From an uncultured Actinoplanes sp. (GTDB lineage Bacteria > Actinomycetota > Actinomycetes > Mycobacteriales > Micromonosporaceae): a stretch of DNA of 6,249 nucleotides. Under the pieces are notes generated by a model that saw nothing but the letters and a program-made list of their open reading frames with translations, did not search any database and had not been told where the DNA came from. Location of the stretch: NCBI GenBank assembly GCA_934667465.1, contig CAKUMG010000374.1:1-6249 (forward strand), written 5' to 3'. Below are positions 1 through 5,730 of this stretch, piece by piece (positions within the stretch are counted from its first letter, which is position 1; each line of letters begins with the position of its first letter). The position numbers were made by a program, and so were the translations under genes.

Positions 1-840
1 GCGCAGGTCGGCGAGCAGTCCGCAGGCGCTCTGGTAGCGGTCGTCGGGGTCCTTGGCCAGCAGGCGCAGGATCACGGCGGCGAAGGTGGCGCCCAGCCCG
101 GGGGCGAGCGCGCGGGGGTCCGGCACGGGCGCGGTGGCGTGCAGGTGCAGCAGCTCGCCGACGTCGTCCGCGGCGAACGGGGGCGCGCCGGTCACGCACT
201 CGAACAGGACGGCGCCCAGCGCGTAGAGGTCGGAGCGGGCGTCGACCGGCCGGTTGAGCATGCCCGCCTGCTCGGGGGCGCAGTAGGTGAGGGTGCCCGC
301 GATCGCGTCGTCCGGGCCGAGCGCCGCGCCCGAGGCGCCCGTGGCCATGCCGAAGTCCACGAGCCGGGCCGCGCCCTCCGCGGTGACCAGCACATTCTCC
401 GGCTTGACGTCGCGGTGCACGAGGTCGTGCTCGTGGGTGGCGCGCAGGGCGGCCGCGAGGTCGGCACCGACCGCGACGGCGTGCCGCTCGTCGAGCGGGC
501 CGCGCAGCAGCCGGCGGGACAGCGGCTCGCCGTCGACCAGGTCCATGATCACGTAGGGACGGCCGCCGGCCTCGCCCGCCTTGTGCACGCGGGGCAGGTT
601 GGGGCTGACGACGGAGGCGAGCAGCGCCGCCTGGCGCCGGAACTCCCGGCGCCGCTCCGCCGGGAGATCGTCGCGGAGCAGCTGCTTCAGCGCGTACTCG
701 GTACCGGCGCGGCGGACCCGGTAGACGACTGCCTGGGCACCGCGGCCGATCTCGCCCAGCAGTTCGAGCCCGGCGTCGACATCGCCGAGCTCCCACTGTG
801 CCGCTGCCGGCTCGGCCGGTACGGAAGGCGAGGCACTCAC
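1..840 (-). CDS. Ser/Thr protein kinase, N-terminal catalytic domain (3' end outside window)
   Basis: A Hanks-type kinase that should transfer phosphate from ATP to Ser/Thr of partner proteins. All 280 visible codons are open. Seen in order: glycine-rich loop IGRGAQAVV at residues 31-39, ATP-binding Lys52 in YALK, catalytic loop HRDVKPEN at 142-149 (Asp144, Lys146, Asn149), DFG at 162-164, APE at 188-190 and the RSDLYALG helix at 202-209. No membrane segment is seen in the visible part. The usual alpha-C Glu appears to be Gln70 (FRRQA where FxxEA is normal). The stretch PEQAGMLNRPVDARSDLY and the terminal KDPDDRYQSACGLLADL match kinases that continue into an AAA/STAND ATPase and sensor domains, so more domains are expected beyond position 1 (inference). 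The GTG at 840 was chosen because AGAGG lies 5 bases upstream. The gene lies 47 bases behind the cyclase, so the two are probably co-transcribed. Confidence 0.93.
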   Translation of the reverse strand, partial: MSASPSVPAEPAAAQWELGDVDAGLELLGEIGRGAQAVVYRVRRAGTEYALKQLLRDDLPAERRREFRRQAALLASVVSPNLPRVHKAGEAGGRPYVIMDLVDGEPLSRRLLRGPLDERHAVAVGADLAAALRATHEHDLVHRDVKPENVLVTAEGAARLVDFGMATGASGAALGPDDAIAGTLTYCAPEQAGMLNRPVDARSDLYALGAVLFECVTGAPPFAADDVGELLHLHATAPVPDPRALAPGLGATFAAVILRLLAKDPDDRYQSACGLLADLR

Positions 841-845
841 GTTTG

Positions 846-850
846 CCTCT
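846..850 (-). promoter_or_regulatory. Ribosome binding site of the kinase
   Basis: AGAGG on the minus strand, 5 bases before the GTG at 840. The reading frame stays open upstream, so this site is what fixes the kinase start at the GTG. It lies in the short gap after the cyclase stop codon, where no separate promoter is evident. Confidence 0.6.
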
Positions 851-889
851 ATCGGCGTCGGGGCGGCGGGCTGAAGGATTGTCGCGGTG

Positions 890-1528
890 TCAGCCGCAGG
901 CTTGCAGCACCGGAGCCGCCGCGGTCTCCGTCCTCGGGTGCAGGGCACGCCACAGCTCCACGGGGGCCCTCTTCCCTGCCACGGAGATCGGAGGCATCTC
1001 CTGGTAGGCCACCGCCTCGGCGCTGGCGCGCTGCGTCTCCGCACAGACCACGACGGTGTCATGGGGAGCATAAGCCTGCAGCCGGGCCGCCGTGGCCACA
1101 ACGCTGCCGCTGACCATGCCGTAGCCGCCGTCGCGCGCGGCGTCCAGGTCGACGATGGCGTCCCCGGTGGCGATGCCGACCCGGGTGCGGATCGGCCAGC
1201 GGCCGGCCAGGAGACGCCCCCGCAGCGCCTCCTGCACCAGCAGCCCGCCCTCGGCCGCGTCCGCCGCGGCGCGCTCCGCCGCCCCCGGTGTCCCGGCATC
1301 CGGGCAGGTGGCGCCGAACACAGCCATCACGGCGTCTCCGATGAACTTCTCCACCACACCGCCCGCGGCGCGCACCGCGGCCGAAACGGTGCCGAAGTAG
1401 TCCACCTGCAGGTCGTGCACGTCGGCACAGTCGAGCTGTTCCACCAGGCTGGTGAAGCCGACGATGTCGATGAAGAGCACGGTGACGGTCTGGCGCCGGC
1501 ACCGCGGCACTGCGGTCGTTGCGTTCAT
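890..1528 (-). CDS. Stand-alone class III adenylate/guanylate cyclase-like protein (212 aa)
   Basis: A single class III cyclase catalytic domain with no membrane or extra sensory domain, so probably cytosolic. Metal-binding Asp21 sits in FIDIVGFTSL, and Asp65 in VEKFIGDAVMAVFG, which also supplies the base-recognition Lys61. The C-terminal motif GSVVATAARLQ (141-151) keeps the transition-state Arg149. The Asn normally found in V-N-x-A-A-R is Ala145, and the second base-recognition position (Asp or Thr in well-studied enzymes) aligns to Met138. The domain closes with the usual VAGKRAPVELWRAL. By family it would make cAMP (or cGMP) from the nucleoside triphosphate, but the Asn loss makes activity uncertain. 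It could instead be a weak cyclase or a nucleotide-binding partner. The ATG at 1528 is chosen because AGGAG lies 8 bases upstream; the frame is open much further but overlaps the divergent regulator. It is the first gene of an operon with the kinase and is divergent from the LuxR regulator. Confidence 0.9.
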   Translation of the reverse strand: MNATTAVPRCRRQTVTVLFIDIVGFTSLVEQLDCADVHDLQVDYFGTVSAAVRAAGGVVEKFIGDAVMAVFGATCPDAGTPGAAERAAADAAEGGLLVQEALRGRLLAGRWPIRTRVGIATGDAIVDLDAARDGGYGMVSGSVVATAARLQAYAPHDTVVVCAETQRASAEAVAYQEMPPISVAGKRAPVELWRALHPRTETAAAPVLQACG

Positions 1529-1536
1529 GGTCGGGG

Positions 1537-1541
1537 CTCCT
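1537..1541 (-). promoter_or_regulatory. Ribosome binding site of the cyclase
   Basis: AGGAG on the minus strand, within a purine run GAGAGGAG, 8 bases before the ATG at 1528. It decides the start over longer in-frame extensions that would run into the divergent regulator gene. Confidence 0.65.
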
Positions 1542-1571
1542 CTCCCGTTCAGGGCGAGGAGAACGGTGCCA

Positions 1572-1644
1572 GCGTCACCGATACGGCGGATCGGCAGAAT
1601 GACGTATCTGCGACAGTGCGTACGCCGTCGGATAGGAGTGACGC
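1572..1644. promoter_or_regulatory. Interrupted palindrome in the divergent intergenic region
   Basis: GCGTCAC (1572-1578) is mirrored by GTGACGC (1638-1644), and inside it ACGGCG (1583-1588) is mirrored by CGCCGT (1623-1628). The two pairs are offset by 5 bases, so this is not one perfect dyad. It lies between the cyclase ATG and the regulator ATG, where a shared operator for either gene would be expected. The operator role is an inference from position only. Confidence 0.3.
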
Positions 1645-1687
1645 AGAACAGTCCGAACCGACGACAACGCAGTCCGGTCGTGCCCAC

Positions 1688-1693
1688 TAGGCT
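1688..1693 (+). promoter_or_regulatory. Possible -10 box of a leaderless promoter for the LAL regulator
   Basis: TAGGCT fits the actinobacterial TAnnnT -10 pattern. It ends 7 bases before the ATG at 1701, so transcription would begin at or next to the start codon. No good Shine-Dalgarno sequence precedes this ATG, which fits a leaderless mRNA. No clear -35 element is visible at the expected distance, so the call is tentative. Confidence 0.35.
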
Positions 1694-1700
1694 GCCTCGC

Positions 1701-4511
1701 ATGGCCAGCGAGGGGGACGACGCGCCACTTGTCGGACGTACCGACATCGTGGCGTCGATCCAGGAGAACCTGCGCGCCACCGGCTCAGGGTCCACCGCCG
1801 CCGTGTTCCTGACCGGCGAGAGCGGGGTCGGCAAGAGCCGCCTGCTCCGGCAGGTGGCCGACGACCAGCGCGCCGACGGCGTCGCGGTGCTCTGGGGCAC
1901 GTGTCTCGACATCGGCGACGCCTCGCCGCTGCACCCGGTGCTCCAGGCCCTGCGGCACGCGGGCGCGGCGCCCGGGCCGGTGTCCGGCGGCCCGGACGGC
2001 GCCGGGGCGCTGCTCGAGCGGGTCTCCTCCCAGCTGGGCCTGCTCGCGCACGGCGGGCGCCTGCTGCTGGTCCTCGACGACCTGCAGTGGGCCGACCGGA
2101 GCACCCGCCAGCTGCTGCTCTACCTGCTCGCCGGGCTCGGCGAGATCAACCTGTCGGTGCTGGCCGCCGTCCGCGCCGAGTCGCTGCACGGCTCGCATCC
2201 GCTGCGGCGGGTCCTGGCCGAGCTGCGGCGGCTGCGCTCGGTGCACGTCGCCGACCTGCCCCCGCTCGACCGGGAGGCCACCGGCGAGCTGGTTCGGGCG
2301 ATCGCCGGGCCGGTCACCGCCGACGAGGACGCCGCCCGCATCTTCAAGCGCAGCGGCGGCAACCCGTTCGTCGCCGAGGAGCTGGCCCGCGACCTGCGCG
2401 ACGGCCGCGTCGAGCTCTCCGACACGCTGCGCGAGATCTTCCTGTCCCGGGTCGAGGAGCTCCCGTCGAACGCGCACGAGGTCGTGCACACCGTCGCCGC
2501 CGGCGTGGAACCGGTCGACCACGCGCTGCTGGCCCGCGCGCTGCCGCTGCCCGAGCCCGAGCTGCTCGAGGCCGTCCGCGCCGCCGTCGCGCACCGCTTC
2601 GTCACCAGCGCCACCGACGGCTACCGGCTGCGCCACCGCGTCGTCGCCGAGGTCCTGGAGCACGAGGTCCTGCCGGCCGAGCACGCCCTGCGGCACCGCC
2701 GCTACGCCGAGGCCCTGGCCGCGCTCGGCGCCGACGACCACGCCCGCCTCGCCCACCACTGGCAGGAGGCCGGCGAGCCGTCGCGCGCGCTGCCGTCCGT
2801 GGTGGCCGCCGCCCGCGACGCCGAGCAGCTCTACGGCTACGCCGAGGCCTACCGCCACTGGGCGCTGGCGCTGACCCTGGCCGGCGAGCGCGACCCGCAG
2901 CGCACCGAGCTGCTCGGGCACACCGCCGAGGCCGCGCACCGCTGCGGCGAGCACCAGCGGGCACTGTCGGTGCTCGAGCAGCTCGCCGCGCGTACGGACG
3001 GGCCTGGCCCTTGCGAGATCCACCTGCGCCGGGCCCGCTATCTCGCCGCCGCCGGGCGCCACGCCACGGCGGAGAGCGAATACCAGCTCGCCCTGGCCGC
3101 CGAGGAGTGCACCCCGCGGGAGAAGGCGAGCGCCGCGGCCAACCTCGCGGAGCTGCTCGTGCACCTCGGCCGCTACGCCGACGCCGCCGACCGCGCCCGG
3201 GAGGCCCTCGAGCTGGCCGACGGCAGCGGGGAGTCGACGGCCGACCTGGTCCGCGCCAGCGCCGCGCTGGGCTTCAGCCTGGCGTTCCGCGAGGACAGCG
3301 ACGCCGGCCTGGCAGTCATCCGCCAGGCCGTGCAGATCGCCGAGCGCTCCGGGCATCCCGAGGACATCGGCGTCGCCTACCAGCATCTCGCGGAGCTGCT
3401 CGCCAACCCGCTCAACAGCGTCGAGGAGGGCGTGCTGGTCGCCCGGCGCGGCGCGGAGCGGCTGGCCGCGCTCGGCCAGGGGCGCGTCTATCAGACCCGG
3501 CTGCTGGCCATCGCCGCCAACGGGCTCTTCCGCGTCGGCCAGTGGGCGGAGGCGGAGCAGGTCCTGCGGGACGCGATGCGGCACCGCCCCTCCGGCGCCG
3601 ACGCGGTGGAGATCCTGCTCGCCCGGTGCCGGCTCTGGGTCGGCTTCGGCGACATCGACGCGGCCAACCGCGACCTCGACGCCGTGGCCACCATCCTGGC
3701 CGGCGGCGGCGCCCGGCACGTGCTGCCGATGCTCACCCTGCGCGCCGGGCTCGCGATGTGGCAGGGCCGCCACGACCAGGCCCGCGCCGCGGTGCAGCGC
3801 GGGCTGACCGAGACCCGCTCCGACGACCTGGTGCTGCTGGGCGTGCTCGCCTGGCACGGGCTGCGCGCCGAGGCGGAGGCCCAGGCGGGCGGGGAGATCC
3901 CGGTCGACCAGCTCGCGGTCAAGCGCCTGCAGGCGGTGGTGGAGCGGATGGCCAAGGGTGCGGGCAACGCCGCCGGCCCGGTCCGCGCGGTCATCGACGG
4001 CTATCTCGACCTGTGCGCGGCCGAGACGAGCCGGATCGAGCAGCGCAACGACCCGGACCTGTGGGCGCGGGCGGCCGCCACCTGGGACCGGCGCAACCAG
4101 CCGTACCCGGCGGCGTACTCCCGGCTGCGCCAGGCGGAGGCGTCCTTCGCGCGCCGGCGCAGGAAGGCCGCCGCCACGGCGGCGATCCGCGAGGCCTATG
4201 CGACGGCCCGGGCGATGGGCGCCAACCCGTTCGCGGCCGAGATCGTGCAGATCGCGGCCCGGGCGCGGGTGACGCTGACCACGCCGTCGCCGGCCACGGC
4301 CGAGCCGGGTGTCGCCGACGAGCTGGCGGCGCTGACCGACCGGGAGCGCGAGGTGCTCGAGGCGGTCGCCGAGGGGCTCACCAACCGCGAGATCGGGCAG
4401 CGGCTGTTCATCAGTGAACGCACGGTCGGCGTCCATGTGGGGCACATCTTCGACAAGCTGCAGGTGCGCACGCGCGTACAGGCGAGCAGGGTGTGGCTCG
4501 GTGCGGCGTAG
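1701..4511 (+). CDS. LAL-type (large ATP-binding LuxR family) transcriptional regulator, 936 aa
   Basis: A cytosolic DNA-binding regulator with an N-terminal AAA_16/STAND ATPase, a long helical repeat middle and a C-terminal LuxR helix-turn-helix. Seen: the lead-in LVGRTDIV at residues 10-17, Walker A GESGVGKS (39-46; Lys45), Walker B LLLVLDDLQWAD (121-132), and the sensor-like SGGNPFVAEEL (218-228). Alanine-rich, TPR-like helical pairs fill roughly 380-800. The HTH occupies about 873-936, with LTDREREVLEAVAEGLTNRE, then ISERTVGVHV as recognition helix. In this family ATP binding and oligomerisation, governed by a ligand or partner at the repeat region, control promoter binding; MalT is the known model. 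The ligand here is unknown. The ATG at 1701 is preferred because the ATPase motif begins within 10 residues; earlier in-frame starts (ATG 1599, GTG 1680) lack support and would add non-conserved residues. It is transcribed divergently from the cyclase-kinase operon, so it may control that operon and itself. Confidence 0.94.
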   Translation: MASEGDDAPLVGRTDIVASIQENLRATGSGSTAAVFLTGESGVGKSRLLRQVADDQRADGVAVLWGTCLDIGDASPLHPVLQALRHAGAAPGPVSGGPDGAGALLERVSSQLGLLAHGGRLLLVLDDLQWADRSTRQLLLYLLAGLGEINLSVLAAVRAESLHGSHPLRRVLAELRRLRSVHVADLPPLDREATGELVRAIAGPVTADEDAARIFKRSGGNPFVAEELARDLRDGRVELSDTLREIFLSRVEELPSNAHEVVHTVAAGVEPVDHALLARALPLPEPELLEAVRAAVAHRFVTSATDGYRLRHRVVAEVLEHEVLPAEHALRHRRYAEALAALGADDHARLAHHWQEAGEPSRALPSVVAAARDAEQLYGYAEAYRHWALALTLAGERDPQRTELLGHTAEAAHRCGEHQRALSVLEQLAARTDGPGPCEIHLRRARYLAAAGRHATAESEYQLALAAEECTPREKASAAANLAELLVHLGRYADAADRAREALELADGSGESTADLVRASAALGFSLAFREDSDAGLAVIRQAVQIAERSGHPEDIGVAYQHLAELLANPLNSVEEGVLVARRGAERLAALGQGRVYQTRLLAIAANGLFRVGQWAEAEQVLRDAMRHRPSGADAVEILLARCRLWVGFGDIDAANRDLDAVATILAGGGARHVLPMLTLRAGLAMWQGRHDQARAAVQRGLTETRSDDLVLLGVLAWHGLRAEAEAQAGGEIPVDQLAVKRLQAVVERMAKGAGNAAGPVRAVIDGYLDLCAAETSRIEQRNDPDLWARAAATWDRRNQPYPAAYSRLRQAEASFARRRRKAAATAAIREAYATARAMGANPFAAEIVQIAARARVTLTTPSPATAEPGVADELAALTDREREVLEAVAEGLTNREIGQRLFISERTVGVHVGHIFDKLQVRTRVQASRVWLGAA

Positions 4512-4512
4512 G

Positions 4513-4532
4513 CCGTGACCTTCCCGTGACCT
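4513..4532 (+). promoter_or_regulatory. Direct repeat with 11-base period, candidate activator site
   Basis: CCGTGACCT occurs at 4513-4521 and again at 4524-4532, a period of 11 bases or about one helical turn, starting just after the regulator's stop codon. Spaced direct repeats of this geometry are used by SARP regulators and by PhoP in Streptomyces, but the repeat sequence itself does not match their consensus. It lies about 170 bases upstream of the DUF5995 gene and could be part of its promoter. Function is inferred from geometry alone. Confidence 0.3.
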
Positions 4533-4560
4533 GCGCACCCCGAATACGTAGTTCTACCGA

Positions 4561-4605
4561 TCCCCCGAACGGCCCATGCTGGCAGGCTGAATCTCGTTCG
4601 GGGGA
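4561..4605 (+). promoter_or_regulatory. First hairpin of the leader upstream of the DUF5995 gene
   Basis: TCCCCCGAACG (4561-4571) pairs perfectly with CGTTCGGGGGA (4595-4605), an 11-base-pair stem around a loop of 23 bases. One G-T wobble and one G-C pair can be added inside. It abuts the next hairpin at 4605. It could be part of the transcription stop for the regulator gene or of an untranslated leader. Confidence 0.5.
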
Positions 4606-4640
4606 GCACCGCCCGGCGGCCGGCATCGCCGGGCGGTGCT
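4605..4640 (+). terminator. Strong GC-rich hairpin between regulator and DUF5995 gene
   Basis: AGCACCGCCCGGCG (4605-4618) pairs without mismatch with CGCCGGGCGGTGCT (4627-4640), giving a 14-base-pair stem and an 8-base loop. There is no T tract after it, only AGGGGTTTCC, which is common for actinobacterial terminators. It may end transcription of the LAL regulator. It may instead be a leader structure of the DUF5995 gene, because it lies closer to that gene (64 bases before its ATG) than to the regulator's stop (94 bases). Confidence 0.5.
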
Positions 4641-4648
4641 AGGGGTTT

Positions 4649-4699
4649 CCCGCGGACCGGGCCGCCGACCGGCGGATCGACGGGGACCACCGCGGGAGG
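4649..4699 (+). promoter_or_regulatory. Ribosome binding site of the DUF5995 gene with possible pairing arm
   Basis: GGAGG at 4695-4699 precedes the ATG at 4704 with a short 4-base spacing. CCGCGGG at 4690-4696 overlaps the first bases of this site and can pair with CCCGCGG at 4649-4655. A small stem CCGCC/GGCGG (4662-4666 with 4671-4675) fits inside that loop. Such pairing could limit ribosome access. The complementarity is seen in the sequence; a regulatory effect is inferred. Confidence 0.35.
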
Positions 4700-4703
4700 G
4701 GCC

Positions 4704-5480
4704 ATGCTCACCGAGACGTCCGTCTGGGGTCCCGTCCAGCGGGACATGACCGACATCCTGGCCGCCCACCCGGACGACGTGCCCGCCGTGGTCGACCAGC
4801 TCACCGAGCTGCAGGCCGTGCTGCACCAGGTGCCGCCGCTGCTGCGGAGCAACCCGCTCGCCGACTTCAACCAGCTCTACCTGACGATCACGTCGTGCGT
4901 GCTGGAGCGCCTCTACGCGGGCAGCTTCGCCGACCCGTCGTTCGTCAGCCGGCTCGACGTCGAGTTCGCGGCGCGCTACTTCGACGCGCTGCGCCAGTGG
5001 TCCGACATGAGCGCGGGCTGCCCGCGGGCCTGGATGCTGCTCTTCCACCGCATCCCCGGCCCCGACGCCCGGCCGCTGCCCTCGGCCGCCGCAGGCGTCA
5101 ACGCGCACATCAACTACGACCTGCCGTTCGCGCTGGTCACGACGTTCGACCACCAGGGCACCGAACCGGTCGACGACAGCGATCAGCACCGCGACTACCT
5201 GCAGATCAACGACATCTTCGCCGAGCGGATCCCGGGCCTGCGGCGCGGCTTCCTGGAGAAGTGGCAGCTGCTCATCGACATGATGAACGGCGACCTGGAC
5301 GACTGGTGGCAGGGCGAGCTGACGGATTACACGCGCGATGTCGCCTGGCGCAACGCGCAGCGGCTGTGGGCGATCCGGCACGACCTGCGCGCGGTCGAGC
5401 GGGAGCAGACGCGGCTGGACCGGACGGCGGAGTCGCTGGGGAAGCTGCTGCTGTCGCCGATGGGGGCGATCCTGCAATAG
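4704..5480 (+). CDS. DUF5995 family protein (258 aa), function unknown
   Basis: Recognised as DUF5995 from its family-like blocks: FNQLYLTITSCVLERL near residues 55-70, SFVSRLDVEFAARYFDAL near 79-96, the core GVNAHINYDLPFALVTTF at 131-148, HRDYLQIND at 162-170, and the C-terminal VAWRNAQRLW at 213-222. No signal peptide or membrane helix is seen, so it is probably cytosolic and largely alpha-helical. The conserved polar residues His135, Asn137, Asp139, His162 and Asp164 resemble a catalytic or metal-binding set, but no reaction is established and none is claimed. The final 35 residues are charged and helical (ERE, RLDRTAESLGKLL). It is preceded by a good Shine-Dalgarno sequence and a structured leader, and followed by a terminator-like hairpin, so it looks like a single-gene transcription unit. 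A link to the signalling genes on its left rests on adjacency only. Confidence 0.83.
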   Translation: MLTETSVWGPVQRDMTDILAAHPDDVPAVVDQLTELQAVLHQVPPLLRSNPLADFNQLYLTITSCVLERLYAGSFADPSFVSRLDVEFAARYFDALRQWSDMSAGCPRAWMLLFHRIPGPDARPLPSAAAGVNAHINYDLPFALVTTFDHQGTEPVDDSDQHRDYLQINDIFAERIPGLRRGFLEKWQLLIDMMNGDLDDWWQGELTDYTRDVAWRNAQRLWAIRHDLRAVEREQTRLDRTAESLGKLLLSPMGAILQ

Positions 5481-5502
5481 GACTTGTTCGAGGGGGCGGG
5501 GA

Positions 5503-5538
5503 GGGGCTCGCGGCTGCTTGACGGCGGCCGCGGGCCCC
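5503..5538 (+). terminator. Intrinsic terminator-like hairpin after the DUF5995 gene
   Basis: Bases 5503-5518 pair with 5523-5538 in a 16-base-pair stem that includes three G-T wobbles and closes on the 4-base loop TGAC. The outer twelve pairs, GGGGCTCGCGGC with GCCGCGGGCCCC, are nearly perfect. It begins 23 bases after the stop codon at 5480. No T tract follows, as is usual in high-GC actinobacteria. Confidence 0.65.
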
Positions 5539-5585
5539 GAACCCATGAGAAAGGCGATGTCGTAGCTGGGTGGGGGGTGCGGACC

Positions 5586-5673
5586 GTCGCTCACGCCGAG
5601 GGCCCGGCGCGGCTTCGCCGGCCGCTGGCGCGTCCGGAACGCGAAGCCCCGCCGGGCGACGTGCGTGAGTGGT
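5586..5673. repeat. Long imperfect intergenic palindrome
   Basis: A 17-base arm at 5602-5618 (GCCCGGCGCGGCTTCGC) mirrors 5641-5657 with a single C-C mismatch. On the same dyad axis CTCACG (5590-5595) mirrors CGTGAG (5664-5669), extendable with wobbles to 5586-5596 and 5663-5673. A 5-by-5 internal loop separates the two stems, and 22 bases form the centre. It occupies most of the gap between the DUF5995 terminator and the HAD gene. It could be a bidirectional terminator, a dispersed palindromic element or a structured transcript; the sequence alone does not separate these. Confidence 0.55.
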
Positions 5674-5730
5674 TTCGTCCGGCGCGCGGCATGGCGGGAA
5701 AGTGTCGTAGGGCCGGTGTTTGATAGGGCT

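Noticed and set aside
139..1113. 324-codon plus-strand frame over the kinase and the cyclase end
   Set aside because: It is antisense to two genes with intact catalytic motifs and spans their junction; the product is low-complexity.
1452..1700. N-terminal extension of the LAL regulator to an ATG at 1452 or 1599
   Set aside because: The 1452 start would overlap the cyclase coding region and both add Arg-rich, unstructured residues before an ATPase domain that begins at residue 10 from the ATG at 1701.
1529..2104. N-terminal extension of the cyclase to 2104
   Set aside because: It would run antisense through the regulator's ATPase domain; the ATG at 1528 has a good ribosome binding site and the cyclase domain starts right after it.
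1901..4417. 838-codon plus-strand frame inside the LAL regulator
   Set aside because: Arg/Ala/Pro-rich translation typical of an out-of-frame reading of GC-rich coding DNA; no motif seen.
1785..4538. 917-codon open frame on the minus strand opposite the LAL regulator
   Set aside because: It is antisense to a gene with clear Walker and HTH motifs, and its Gly/Arg/Val/Leu/Gln-rich translation has no recognisable domain. High GC content leaves opposite frames free of stops.
4527..4561. A specific -35/-10 promoter for the DUF5995 gene (GTGACC with TAGTTC or TACCGA)
   Set aside because: The candidate boxes match consensus poorly and several overlapping choices are equally weak, so no exact promoter is called.
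5484..5723. 79-codon plus-strand frame in the gap after the DUF5995 gene
   Set aside because: It lies wholly within hairpin and palindrome sequence, with no homology recognised and no ribosome binding site.
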